Assembly: GCA_021158405.1 (NCBI GenBank)
Contig: JAGGUP010000147.1
Location: forward strand, 1 to 55,190
DNA: 55,190 nt
Direction: 5' to 3'
Origin: Bacteroidales bacterium
GTDB taxonomy: Bacteria > Bacteroidota > Bacteroidia > Bacteroidales > UBA12170
In this document: one piece after another, positions 28,047 through 37,761 of the stretch
How the letters are laid out: each line of letters begins with the position of its first letter
Numbering within the stretch: position 1 is the stretch's first letter
Made by a program: the position numbers and the translations under genes
Notes under the pieces: model-generated
Told to the model about the DNA's origin: nothing
The model's input: the letters and a program-made list of their open reading frames with translations, nothing else
Databases searched by the model: none

Positions 28047-28064
28047 TTGTTATTTAATTAACAA
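28047..28064. promoter_or_regulatory. Rex-like operator 1 upstream of the hydrogenase operon
   Basis: TTGTTATTTAATTAACAA; one mismatch from TTGTTAANNNNTTAACAA; overlaps putative minus-strand TATCTTTG promoter element. Confidence 0.75.
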
Positions 28065-28077
28065 AGATATTGATATA

Positions 28078-28095
28078 TTGTTATATAATTAACAA
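28078..28095. promoter_or_regulatory. Rex-like operator 2 upstream of the hydrogenase operon
   Basis: TTGTTATATAATTAACAA; 31 bp from operator 1, same single mismatch. Confidence 0.75.
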
Positions 28096-28288
28096 TAAAC
28101 TATTTCGAAATAGAAATTTATAGTCATTCTAAATAACAAACTCCCATATATCACTGCTATATTGCTATTTACAAAAATATTAATTTCCTATTTAGAATCT
28201 TACTTTATCAGAAAAAGACAAAATAACAAACAGATTACTCCAAAAATTATTCGAACATAATTTTCTATAAATAGAGGAAAATAAATGA

Positions 28289-28318
28289 TTTGATTTGTAA
28301 AATATCTTTGTACTTTTG
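28289..28318 (+). promoter_or_regulatory. Bacteroidota-type promoter P1 upstream of rplM
   Basis: TTTG (28289-28292) N18 TACTTTTG (28311-28318), matching TTTG/TAnnTTTG. Confidence 0.6.
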
Positions 28319-28470
28319 CGCCCGCTAGTACAACAGCACCCCTGATTAATTTTAAAGTTAAATTAATTAGTAACAAGAACCTGATTAATAAGCAAAACAA
28401 GCCAATAAGAAGGGCGAAATGAAAAGATAAATGAAATGGTTAAGTTTATCTCGAATTAAGTCACTGAAAA

Positions 28471-28502
28471 TTTGGTAATTCTTGCTTTTGTTTCTATTTT
28501 TG
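28471..28502 (+). promoter_or_regulatory. Bacteroidota-type promoter P2 upstream of rplM
   Basis: TTTG (28471-28474) N20 TATTTTTG (28495-28502). Confidence 0.65.
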
Positions 28503-28549
28503 CAGCCCATTTTAAGGATGCATAGGTTCAACAAGTAAAATAATTGTAA

Positions 28550-29005
28550 ATGAATACATTAAGTTACAAAACACAGAGTGCAAATAAGCAAACCGTTCAA
28601 AAAGAATGGTTACTTATTGATGCTGAAAATGAAATTTTAGGCCGATTGGCTTCGAAGGTTGCGAATATTTTACGTGGCAAAAACAAACCTTTTTTCACTC
28701 CTCACATTGATTGTGGTGATTATGTGGTGATTATTAATGCCGATAAAATTCGTTTGACTGGAAATAAATGGGAACAAAAAACCTATATCCGCCATACTGG
28801 TTACCCAGGTGGACAACGCAGTAAAACTGCCAATGAAGTTATGGCTAGCAAGCCAACTGCTATGGTTGAAAAAGCGGTTAAGGGAATGCTTCCCAAAAAC
28901 AGACTTGGAGCAGAGTTATTCCGCAATCTAAATGTATATGCGGGAACTGAACATCCACATGCTGGTCAAAATCCTAAAGCTATTAACTTAAATACAATCA
29001 AGTAA
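28550..29005 (+). CDS. rplM: 50S ribosomal protein L13
   Basis: WLLIDAENEILGRLASKVANILRGKNKPFFTPHIDCGDYVVIINADKIRLTGNKWEQKTY. Confidence 0.97.
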   Translation: MNTLSYKTQSANKQTVQKEWLLIDAENEILGRLASKVANILRGKNKPFFTPHIDCGDYVVIINADKIRLTGNKWEQKTYIRHTGYPGGQRSKTANEVMASKPTAMVEKAVKGMLPKNRLGAELFRNLNVYAGTEHPHAGQNPKAINLNTIK

Positions 29006-29007
29006 TT

Positions 29008-29394
29008 ATGGAAATCATCAATTCCTTAGGCAGAAGAAAAAAAGCCATAGCTCGCGTTTATTTAAAAGAGGGTACAGGCCAAATCACTGTTAACAAAAAA
29101 GATTTCAAAACGTATTTCCCTACAGGGATATTACAATTTGTTGCACAACAAGCTTTTGAATTATCTGATACAGTTGGAAAATACGATGTAATTGCCAATT
29201 TAGACGGCGGTGGTATAAACGGACAAGCAGAAGCTTTACGTTTAGGTATTGCACGTGCATTGGTAAAAATTGATCCAGAATACAAGCCCGCTTTAAAAGC
29301 AAAAGGTTTAATGACACGTGACCCACGTATGGTGGAACGTAAAAAACCTGGTCAGCCAAAAGCTCGTAAGAAATTCCAGTTCAGCAAGCGTTAA
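29008..29394 (+). CDS. rpsI: 30S ribosomal protein S9
   Basis: GRRKKAIARVYLKEGTGQITVN; ends LMTRDPRMVERKKPGQPKARKKFQFSKR. Confidence 0.97.
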   Translation: MEIINSLGRRKKAIARVYLKEGTGQITVNKKDFKTYFPTGILQFVAQQAFELSDTVGKYDVIANLDGGGINGQAEALRLGIARALVKIDPEYKPALKAKGLMTRDPRMVERKKPGQPKARKKFQFSKR

Positions 29395-29495
29395 ACTATT
29401 TATAAATAATTGTTTAGTATCTAAATTATTGAGACTTCTGCACAACAGAGCTACTTAGTGATTGCGTTATTAAAGAATGTAAACAAAAACAAAAA

Positions 29496-30359
29496 ATGGC
29501 AAAAGTAGAATTTGACCAATTATTAGATGCCGGTGTGCATTTTGGTCACTTAAAAAGAAAATGGAATCCAAATATGGCTCCTTACATTTTTATGGAGCGT
29601 AACGGTATTCATATTATTGATCTTTACAAAACTCAAGCAAAATTAGAAGAAGCTGCTAATGCAATGAAACAAATTGCTAAATCAGGTAAAAAAGTTTTGT
29701 TTGTGGCAACCAAAAAACAAGCGAAAGAAATTGTAGCTGAAAAAATTTCAGTTGTAAATATGCCTTACGTTACTGAGCGTTGGCCTGGTGGAATGTTAAC
29801 TAACTTTGCAACTATTCGTAAAGCAGTTAAGAAAATGGCTTCTATCGATAAAATGGAAACTACAGCTCAGTATCAAAACCTTTCTAAACGTGAGCGTTTA
29901 CAAATTACACGCGAACGTGCTAAATTAGAAAAAAACTTGGGTAGTATTTCTGACTTAAACCGTCTTCCTTCTGCTCTTTTTGTTGTTGATATTATCAAAG
30001 AAAAAATTGCAATTGCTGAAGCCCGCAAATTAAATATTCCAACATTTGCTATTGTTGACACAAATAGTGATCCAACCCTAATTGATTTCCCAATTCCTGC
30101 TAACGACGATGCCGCAAAATCTATTTCTCTTATAATGGATGTTATGACAAAAGCGATTGAAGAAGGCTTAATGGAAAGAAAATTAACTCGCGATAAAGAA
30201 GAAGAGGATCACAAAGAAGAAAATGAAGCAAAAAAAGCTCGTGCTTTGGCCGAAAATAAAGATGACGACAAGACCAAGGATACAGTAAAACGTCCTCGGA
30301 AACGCATTTCTAAAGCAAAAGTAGATGAGAATAATGCTGAAAAAAATATTAAGAAATAA
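29496..30359 (+). CDS. rpsB: 30S ribosomal protein S2
   Basis: LLDAGVHFGHLKRKWNPNMAPYIFMERNGIHIIDLYKT; NDDAAKSISLIMDVM. Confidence 0.97.
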   Translation: MAKVEFDQLLDAGVHFGHLKRKWNPNMAPYIFMERNGIHIIDLYKTQAKLEEAANAMKQIAKSGKKVLFVATKKQAKEIVAEKISVVNMPYVTERWPGGMLTNFATIRKAVKKMASIDKMETTAQYQNLSKRERLQITRERAKLEKNLGSISDLNRLPSALFVVDIIKEKIAIAEARKLNIPTFAIVDTNSDPTLIDFPIPANDDAAKSISLIMDVMTKAIEEGLMERKLTRDKEEEDHKEENEAKKARALAENKDDDKTKDTVKRPRKRISKAKVDENNAEKNIKK

Positions 30360-30374
30360 AAAAACAATATAAAG

Positions 30375-31205
30375 ATGGCAAATATAACTGCTGCTGAAGT
30401 AAATAAATTAAGAAAGCAAACAGGTGCCGGCATGATGGATTGCAAAAAAGCACTTGTTGAAAACGATGGCGATTTCGAAAAGGCAATTGACTTTTTGCGC
30501 AAAAAAGGTCAAAAAGTTGCGGCTAATCGTTCCGACCGTGATGCTGCCGAAGGTGTAGTATTATCTAAAGTTAGTGATGACCATACTTTTGGTGCTGTTA
30601 TTATGATTAACTGCGAGACAGATTTTGTAGCTAAAAACAGCGATTTTGTTAAATACACTCAAGATGTTCTTGACCTTGCAATTGCCAATAAAGCAAAAAC
30701 AACTGATGAAGTTTTGGCTCTAAGCCTAAACGGCGTCTTAGTTAAAGATTCTTTGGTTGACCAAATCGGAAAAATTGGTGAAAAAATTGAGCTCGGCGGA
30801 TATGCTGTATTAGAAGAGGCTTCTCTTTCTTCATACGTTCACCCAGGCAACCGCATTGCTTCTTTAGTTGCTTTAAACAAAGTAATTGATAATATCGCTG
30901 AAATTGGTAAGGATATGGCCATGCAGGTAGCTGCAATGAGCCCTATCGCTATTGATCAATCTCTTGTAGATCAAGCAACTATAGATCATGAATTAGCACT
31001 TTTCCGCGATGTTATTCGCCAAGAAGGAAAACCTGAAGCGCTAGTTGAGAAAATTGCTATGGGAAAATTGAATAAATTCTTTAAAGAAAGCACCTTATTG
31101 AACCAAGATTTTATCAAAGGCTCTAAACAAAGCGTTAGCGCTCATTTGAAAAGTTTCGATAAAGATTTGACAGTTAGTAATTTCAAGCGTTTTGCATTAG
31201 CATAA
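30375..31205 (+). CDS. tsf: Elongation factor Ts
   Basis: ITAAEVNKLRKQTGAGMMDCKKALVENDGDFEKAIDFLRKKG. Confidence 0.97.
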   Translation: MANITAAEVNKLRKQTGAGMMDCKKALVENDGDFEKAIDFLRKKGQKVAANRSDRDAAEGVVLSKVSDDHTFGAVIMINCETDFVAKNSDFVKYTQDVLDLAIANKAKTTDEVLALSLNGVLVKDSLVDQIGKIGEKIELGGYAVLEEASLSSYVHPGNRIASLVALNKVIDNIAEIGKDMAMQVAAMSPIAIDQSLVDQATIDHELALFRDVIRQEGKPEALVEKIAMGKLNKFFKESTLLNQDFIKGSKQSVSAHLKSFDKDLTVSNFKRFALA

Positions 31206-31228
31206 ACATTGAAACAGATTAAATGAGA

Positions 31229-31258
31229 GCCATCAGTCAGTTGATTGATGGCTTTTTT
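31229..31258. terminator. Rho-independent terminator after tsf
   Basis: GCCATCAgtcagttgatTGATGGCTTTTTTA. Confidence 0.8.
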
Positions 31259-31262
31259 ATGT

Positions 31263-33005
31263 TTAAGGTAGTTTTATTTCGATGTGTTTTTGAATAACTT
31301 CAATTAATTTTTCCGGAGAGAAGGGTTTGCTAATATATTCGTTCATTCCTACAATAAAACATTTTTCAATATCCTCTTTAATTGTATTTGCTGATAAGGC
31401 AATTATCAAGCAAGACGGAAGCTCTTTTCCCGTTTCAATAGCTCTTATTTTAGAAGTCGCATCAAAGCCATTCATTACCGGCATTTGAAGATCCATGAGC
31501 ACGATTTTAAATTCTCCATTCTGAAAACGTTCCACGGCTTCAAAGCCATTTTCAGCAATTTCAACATTGAATCCAAATTTCTTTAAAGCAAAAAAAGCGA
31601 TTTTCTGATTTATCTTGTTGTCTTCAACTAATAAAACAGGTAATTGTTCAGGTGTGCGAGCCTCTCTTTTCTCAATTATTGAAGATCCTTTATTCAAATC
31701 TACACTAAACCAAAAGGTACTTCCTTTATATTCAGCACTTTCCAAACCAATTATTCCACCCAAATAAGAAACCGTTTTTTCAGCCATAGCCAACCCAATT
31801 CCGGTTCCTTGATAGCCCTTTGTACTCGATGAATCTCCTTGTGTAAAGGAGGAAAACAATTCTGATTGCAATTCCTTCTTTATTCCCAATCCAGTATCTT
31901 TAATACTAAATTTCAAACGGATATTCTGCTCTTTCTGCTGTTCTGCCTGAACAAATAAATGCACAAAACCTTTGTTCGTAAACTTAATAGCATTCCCAAT
32001 CAAAATATTTAATATCAATTTTATTTTTTCAACATCTCCAATAAAAATATCCGGCAAACCTTGAGCTATAAAGCTTTGCATATCGATCATTTTTATCTTT
32101 ACCTGATCTTGATATTTATCATTTACTTCCTGAATTAAGTTGCGTAAATTAAATGTTTCGTTATGAAGAATCCATTCGCCTTTATCAAGCGATTCTAAGA
32201 GCAACATAGAATCAACCATTTCTAACAAAGAGGCTCCGGAGCTATTAATATTCTCAACAAGTTCGATGGCTAGTTTATCAGTTAGCATGGGCTTTAAAAG
32301 TGCGCCACTACCCAAAATACCATGTAAAGGAGTCCGTATTTCATGACTTAAATTAGTTAAAAAGGCTTGTCTACTTTTCACGCCTAATAATGCTTTCTCT
32401 TTAGCGATTTCCAACTCTTTCTTAAATTGCAACCGTTCACTAAGATCAAAACAATAAACCATCACTCCTTCTGTCTGGTCTTCAATATCCTTCATAGGAA
32501 AGAGATAAGCATTCAAAAGCAACTGTTCTTGTTCCAGTCCAAACATGATTTCTTTACCTTGTACTTCTCTCCCTTGCTCAATTACCTGCTTTTCTATTTG
32601 CTCCAATTCCGTCAAATAATGACCAATCTGTAAGTGATCATTTTTTAAACCAATGAGTTCGTCGATTGAAAGATTAGCCAGTACAGCAAAGGTCTGGTTA
32701 GCGTAAGTATATTCAAGATTTTTGTTTTTAAAATAAATCATTGCAGGTGACAAGGCTAAAAAATCTCGAACTTGCTTTAAGGCCAATTTCAGTAAAGAAA
32801 GCTCCCGATTGCTTTCAAGTTTACTTTTTAGGCTTTGTATTTCCTTGTCTTTCCGTTTTAATTCAGCCTGAAACCGTTTCAATTTGTTAGCGCTTTCCTT
32901 ATCAATATTATCTGAGTTCTTTCTCATTTTTTGTATTGACAAAGGCGTGTCTGAATAATCTTTAATATTTTTTCCTGATTCTAACATAACATATAAATCA
33001 AGCAA
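31263..33005 (-). CDS. Hybrid sensor histidine kinase/response regulator (PAS-HisKA-HATPase-REC), no obvious TM
   Basis: TNLSHEIRTPLHGILG, IGNAIKFTNKG, GTGIGLAMAEK, PVLLVEDNKINQKIA...MDLQMPVMNGFDAT. Confidence 0.92.
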   Translation of the reverse strand: MLDLYVMLESGKNIKDYSDTPLSIQKMRKNSDNIDKESANKLKRFQAELKRKDKEIQSLKSKLESNRELSLLKLALKQVRDFLALSPAMIYFKNKNLEYTYANQTFAVLANLSIDELIGLKNDHLQIGHYLTELEQIEKQVIEQGREVQGKEIMFGLEQEQLLLNAYLFPMKDIEDQTEGVMVYCFDLSERLQFKKELEIAKEKALLGVKSRQAFLTNLSHEIRTPLHGILGSGALLKPMLTDKLAIELVENINSSGASLLEMVDSMLLLESLDKGEWILHNETFNLRNLIQEVNDKYQDQVKIKMIDMQSFIAQGLPDIFIGDVEKIKLILNILIGNAIKFTNKGFVHLFVQAEQQKEQNIRLKFSIKDTGLGIKKELQSELFSSFTQGDSSSTKGYQGTGIGLAMAEKTVSYLGGIIGLESAEYKGSTFWFSVDLNKGSSIIEKREARTPEQLPVLLVEDNKINQKIAFFALKKFGFNVEIAENGFEAVERFQNGEFKIVLMDLQMPVMNGFDATSKIRAIETGKELPSCLIIALSANTIKEDIEKCFIVGMNEYISKPFSPEKLIEVIQKHIEIKLP

Positions 33006-33113
33006 AAAGCAAGAATTAGACCAAACGCTATATCAAGTATAATATATTCTAATCCAAATAATTGCAAATAATGTTTAGAAAATCCATTCTCAAATTGAGA
33101 TTTTTTCCAAATA

Positions 33114-35000
33114 TTATAATCCCCGAATGGCTTTTAAGATACCTTCTACATCAAAGCCACAAATAGATTGTAGCTCTTCTGGTTTTCCATGTTCAATAAA
33201 TTGATCCGGAATACCAAGCGCTGTTATTTGTGCTTTATAATTGTATTTTGCCTTAAACTCAGCAACTGCACTTCCTAATCCCCCTTTTAAACTTCCATCC
33301 TCAATCGTGATCACTTTTTCATATTTACTAAAAACGGAATGCAATAAATCTTCATCAATAGGTTTAAGAAAACGCATATCAAAGAGAGCGATATCCTTTT
33401 CCTCTTGCATTTTAATAGCCTCTGATGCAAAATTACCAACATGTCCCAACGAAAGTATGGCCAAATTATTTCCGTTTTTTATCATACGTCCTTTCCCAAT
33501 AGGAAGAATTTCAGGTATATTTCGCCAATGATCAAGCACTCCTCTTCCCCGTGGGTAACGGATTGCAAAAGGACCTTGATCGTAATTTTCGGCAGTAACC
33601 ATCAAATTTCGTAACTCGGTTTCGTTCATAGGTGCGGAAATCACCATATTTGGTACAGTATGTAAATAGGCCAAGTCGAATGCGCCATGATGTGTTGATC
33701 CATCTTCACCCACTAATCCGGCACGATCAATACAAAATACAACCGGCAATTTTTGCAATGCAACATCATGAATAATCTGATCGTAAGCTCTTTGCATAAA
33801 GGTAGAATAGATCACACAAAAAGGCTTCATTCCCGCGGCAGCTAAACCTGCCGCAAAAGTAACCGCATGTTGCTCTGCAATTCCAACATCAAAAGCCCTA
33901 TTCGGCATTGTTTTTATTAATTTCAACATCGAGCTACCTGTAGGCATAGCAGGAGTTATCCCAACTATTTTCTTATTTTTCTCCGCCAATTCCACCAGTG
34001 TTTCCCCAAAAACATCCTGGTATTTTTGCGGTAAATCTATTTTTAATTTTGGGATTAACTTTCCTGTTTTCTTATCAAAATTACTGGGGGCGTGAAATGT
34101 TATAGGATCATTCTCAGCAGTATTTAAACCTTTTCCCTTTTTAGTAATTATATGTAAAATTTTTGGTCCTGGAATTTTTTTTAAATCATTTAAAATCCGA
34201 ATTAAACGTAAAATATTATGTCCATCTTCAGGCCCAAAATATCTAAAATTCAAAGACTCAAAAAGATTGCTTCTACTTAATAATGATATTTTAATAGCGG
34301 TTTCCAGTCTTCGGAAAAATTGTTGGGCTTTACTCACATATTTATTCCGAGAACCTAAAAACCTCCAAATACGATCTTTAATTTTGTTGTAAGTCTTAGA
34401 AGTAGAAATATTGATTAGATATTTGTGTAAAGCGCCACCACCTTCGTCTATGGAAATTCCATTATCATTCAAAATTACGAGCAAATTGGCATTAGAAACT
34501 CCCGCATTATTAAGTCCTTCCATTGCCATTCCACCTGTCATGGCGCCATCTCCAATAACTGCAATATGCTGACGATCAGTTTCTCCTTTTAATTGTGCTG
34601 CCACCGCCATCCCCAAAGCTGCTGAAATAGACGTAGAAGCATGTCCACTACCAAATGCATCGTACTCGCTTTCAGTCATTTTTGGAAATCCGGAAATTCC
34701 ATTTAATTTCCGGTTAGTTTTAAATTCATCTCGTCGACCCGTAAGGATTTTATGTGGATACGCTTGATGACCCACATCCCAGATTAACTTATCATAAGGT
34801 GTATTAAACACATAATGCAAGGCGATGCTGAGCTCTACAACTCCCAAACTAGAAGCCAAATGTCCTGGATTTGTTGATATTACATCAATAATATGCTCAC
34901 GTAATTCAGTGGCAAGCTTGCCCAAGTCTGCCAAATCAACTTTTTTCAAGTCGTCTGGATTATTTATTCCTGCCAATATACTCTTCTCTATTTTCTTCAC
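33114..35000 (-). CDS. dxs: 1-deoxy-D-xylulose-5-phosphate synthase
   Basis: GHLASSLGVVELSIALHYVF, KLIWDVGHQAYPHKILTGR, VIGDGAMTGGMAMEGLNNAG, DRAGLVGEDGSTHHGAFDL. Confidence 0.97.
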   Translation of the reverse strand: MKKIEKSILAGINNPDDLKKVDLADLGKLATELREHIIDVISTNPGHLASSLGVVELSIALHYVFNTPYDKLIWDVGHQAYPHKILTGRRDEFKTNRKLNGISGFPKMTESEYDAFGSGHASTSISAALGMAVAAQLKGETDRQHIAVIGDGAMTGGMAMEGLNNAGVSNANLLVILNDNGISIDEGGGALHKYLINISTSKTYNKIKDRIWRFLGSRNKYVSKAQQFFRRLETAIKISLLSRSNLFESLNFRYFGPEDGHNILRLIRILNDLKKIPGPKILHIITKKGKGLNTAENDPITFHAPSNFDKKTGKLIPKLKIDLPQKYQDVFGETLVELAEKNKKIVGITPAMPTGSSMLKLIKTMPNRAFDVGIAEQHAVTFAAGLAAAGMKPFCVIYSTFMQRAYDQIIHDVALQKLPVVFCIDRAGLVGEDGSTHHGAFDLAYLHTVPNMVISAPMNETELRNLMVTAENYDQGPFAIRYPRGRGVLDHWRNIPEILPIGKGRMIKNGNNLAILSLGHVGNFASEAIKMQEEKDIALFDMRFLKPIDEDLLHSVFSKYEKVITIEDGSLKGGLGSAVAEFKAKYNYKAQITALGIPDQFIEHGKPEELQSICGFDVEGILKAIRGL

Positions 35001-35241
35001 CTCATAAATCGATATGCAACAAAATTACTGAAGATTTTTGGTTTAATACTCTTTCATTCTCATTTCAAAGAATAAGCCCTTTTCTTAAGCAATCAAAAGT
35101 GAAATTAAAGGTGGTTCACCACATAAATCCTTATTTTTGCAAAATAAATAAATTGAAACATCTGTAACAAATAGCTAAAACAAACAGAAAAAGGATTATT
35201 ATACTTGTTTCTAAAAGACTGAAATATACAATTATTATTAA

Positions 35242-36402
35242 ATGAAAAAAGGCCTCGCCATTCTTGGATCTACAGGATCTATCGGTACACAAGCATTACA
35301 AGTTATTAGTGCTTGGCCTGATCTTTTTTGTTTGGAATTAATTAGCGGACATAGCAACGCCGAATTACTGTTGTCTCAGATAGAACAATTTCGCCCTAAG
35401 TATGCTGTAATTACTGAAGAAAGGGCTTACAAAAAAGTCTCGAAATCACTTTCCGGCAGTACAACAAACATTTTATTTGGAGAAGAAAATCTACTTCAGT
35501 TATTGGAAATTCAAGAAATTGACACCGTATTAATTGCCATTGTGGGATTTGCTGGTTTAAAACCGCTTATCCATTCTATTCAATATCATAAAAAAATTCT
35601 ACTGGCGAATAAAGAAAGTTTAGTCATTGCAGGTGAATATATTATGCCATTAGCGAAGAAAAATAATTGCAATATTATTCCAATTGATTCCGAACATTCA
35701 GCAATTTTTCAATGCCTTATAGGAGAAGAAAAAAACACCCTTAAGAAGGTAATTCTCACAGCGAGCGGAGGTCCGTTTTTAAATTACGACATTGATAAAT
35801 TCAAACTGATAAAACCTGAAAAAGCGCTTAATCATCCCATTTGGAAAATGGGTAAAAAAGTAAGTGTTGATTCTGCAAGTCTTATGAATAAAGGACTTGA
35901 AGTGATTGAAGCACGTTGGCTTTTCGGTTTGAGACCTAATCAGATAAATGTAATTATTCATCCTCAATCTGTCATTCACAGTCTTGTTCAATTTACTGAT
36001 GGAAGCCTTAAGGCACAGCTTAGCGAAGCAGATATGCGACTTCCGATACAATATGCTTTGCATTATCCAAATCGGGCAAAAAAATCCTTATCACAATTTT
36101 CGTTAATTGACAATACTGAACTCACTTTTCAGCAAGTAGATCGCAAAAAATTTCGTAATCTTGCACTCGCATTTAATGCTATGGAAAAAGGCGGTAATCT
36201 GCCGGCCATTTTAAGTGCTGCTAACGAAGTTGCAGTTCAAGAATTTTTAAACGGGAGATGGCCTTTTTATAGAATTCCCGAATTGGTTGAAGAAATGATG
36301 AACCATCAACTATTTATTTCTGAGCCCGATTTACAAACATATTATGAAACAACAAAAAAATGCTTTGCAGATAGCGAAGCCTACATCAGAAAGCACACAT
36401 AG
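35242..36402 (+). CDS. dxr: 1-deoxy-D-xylulose-5-phosphate reductoisomerase
   Basis: GLAILGSTGSIGTQALQVI, PIDSEHSAIFQCL, VDSASLMNKGLEVIEARWLF. Confidence 0.97.
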   Translation: MKKGLAILGSTGSIGTQALQVISAWPDLFCLELISGHSNAELLLSQIEQFRPKYAVITEERAYKKVSKSLSGSTTNILFGEENLLQLLEIQEIDTVLIAIVGFAGLKPLIHSIQYHKKILLANKESLVIAGEYIMPLAKKNNCNIIPIDSEHSAIFQCLIGEEKNTLKKVILTASGGPFLNYDIDKFKLIKPEKALNHPIWKMGKKVSVDSASLMNKGLEVIEARWLFGLRPNQINVIIHPQSVIHSLVQFTDGSLKAQLSEADMRLPIQYALHYPNRAKKSLSQFSLIDNTELTFQQVDRKKFRNLALAFNAMEKGGNLPAILSAANEVAVQEFLNGRWPFYRIPELVEEMMNHQLFISEPDLQTYYETTKKCFADSEAYIRKHT

Positions 36403-36405
36403 AAT

Positions 36406-37743
36406 ATGGATATATTAGTTAAAGTATTACAATTACTGCTGAGCCTTTCAATTTTAGTTATTATACACGAGTTTGGCCACTTTGCAGCCGCGAAAATATT
36501 TAAAACCAAAGTAGAGAAATTTTACCTGTTTTTCAATCCTTGGTTTTCCCTTTTTAAATTTAAAAAAGGAGAAACAGAATATGGCATCGGCTGGTTACCT
36601 TTAGGCGGTTATGTTAAAATTGCCGGAATGATTGACGAATCTATGGACAAAGAACAAATGAGCCATGAACCTCAACCATGGGAATTTAGATCAAAACCGG
36701 CATGGCAGCGACTAATAATTATGCTTGGTGGTGTGATTATGAATGTTGTTTTGGCGATGTTGATTTATATCGTAATGATGGCTGCCTTGGGTGAAAAATA
36801 CCTGCCTACTTCCGCAGTTAAATATGGTGTACAAGTCGATTCCTTAGGAATGGAAATGGGTTTGCAAAATGGAGATAAGATTTTAAGCATTGACGAAAAT
36901 GAAGTTGAAAATTTCCTGAAAATTCCTGCTTTCATCATTATGGAACAAGCCAAAACTGTTCAGATTGATCGCAACGGAGAATTAGTCAATTTACAAATTC
37001 CAAATGGATTTCTTGCCAAATTAATAAAGTCGGAAAACCCTGGGTTTATTTTGCCTAGAATTCCTGTTCGTATTAGCGGATTTGCCAAAAAATCAAATGC
37101 CCAAACTGCCGGACTTAAAGAAAAGGACTGGATTTTAGCTGTTAATGGTAAAGAAGTCTCTTTTTTCGACCGTTACAGTTATTTTTCAGATAGTATTAAA
37201 GCACATCCTTCTGAAACTGTAGCTATATTAATTGAACGAGAAGGCCAAAAAATCGCTTATCAAGTTCCTGTTAACGATGCAGGTTTGGTAGGTTTAACCG
37301 TAGCCGCTGATATAGAGAATGATTTTGTTTGGAACAGTAAAAAATACAACCTTCTGGAAGCTATCCCTGTAGGGATTAAAAAAGCAAATGACGGCATTGC
37401 CAATTATCTAAAGCAATTGAAACTACTTTTTGCACCAGACGTTCAAGCCTATAAATCGGTTGGTGGCTTTATGCGTATTGGGAGCATCTTTCCTGCTACT
37501 TGGGATTGGGTTCGCTTTTGGGAATTAACTGCCTTTTTATCTATTATGCTTGCCGTTTTGAATATTCTCCCCATTCCTGCATTGGATGGAGGACATGTTT
37601 TATTCTTAATCTACGAATTGATTGCACGCCGTGCGCCTAGCGATAAATTCTTAGAATACGCACAAATGGTAGGTATGTTTTTGCTATTTTCATTGCTTAT
37701 TTTGGCTAATGGAAACGACATCTATCATTATTTTATAAAATAA
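36406..37743 (+). CDS. rseP: RIP metalloprotease RseP (site-2 protease)
   Basis: IIHEFGHFAAAKIF (HExxH), GWLPLGGYVKIAGM, PDZ region, LPIPALDGGHVLF. Confidence 0.94.
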   Translation: MDILVKVLQLLLSLSILVIIHEFGHFAAAKIFKTKVEKFYLFFNPWFSLFKFKKGETEYGIGWLPLGGYVKIAGMIDESMDKEQMSHEPQPWEFRSKPAWQRLIIMLGGVIMNVVLAMLIYIVMMAALGEKYLPTSAVKYGVQVDSLGMEMGLQNGDKILSIDENEVENFLKIPAFIIMEQAKTVQIDRNGELVNLQIPNGFLAKLIKSENPGFILPRIPVRISGFAKKSNAQTAGLKEKDWILAVNGKEVSFFDRYSYFSDSIKAHPSETVAILIEREGQKIAYQVPVNDAGLVGLTVAADIENDFVWNSKKYNLLEAIPVGIKKANDGIANYLKQLKLLFAPDVQAYKSVGGFMRIGSIFPATWDWVRFWELTAFLSIMLAVLNILPIPALDGGHVLFLIYELIARRAPSDKFLEYAQMVGMFLLFSLLILANGNDIYHYFIK

Positions 37744-37761
37744 TTTTTCGATACTAAAAGT

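Noticed and set aside
28200-28400. 66-aa minus ORF in the rplM leader
   Set aside because: Overlaps promoter P1 and leader; hydrophobic AT-rich translation typical of noise.
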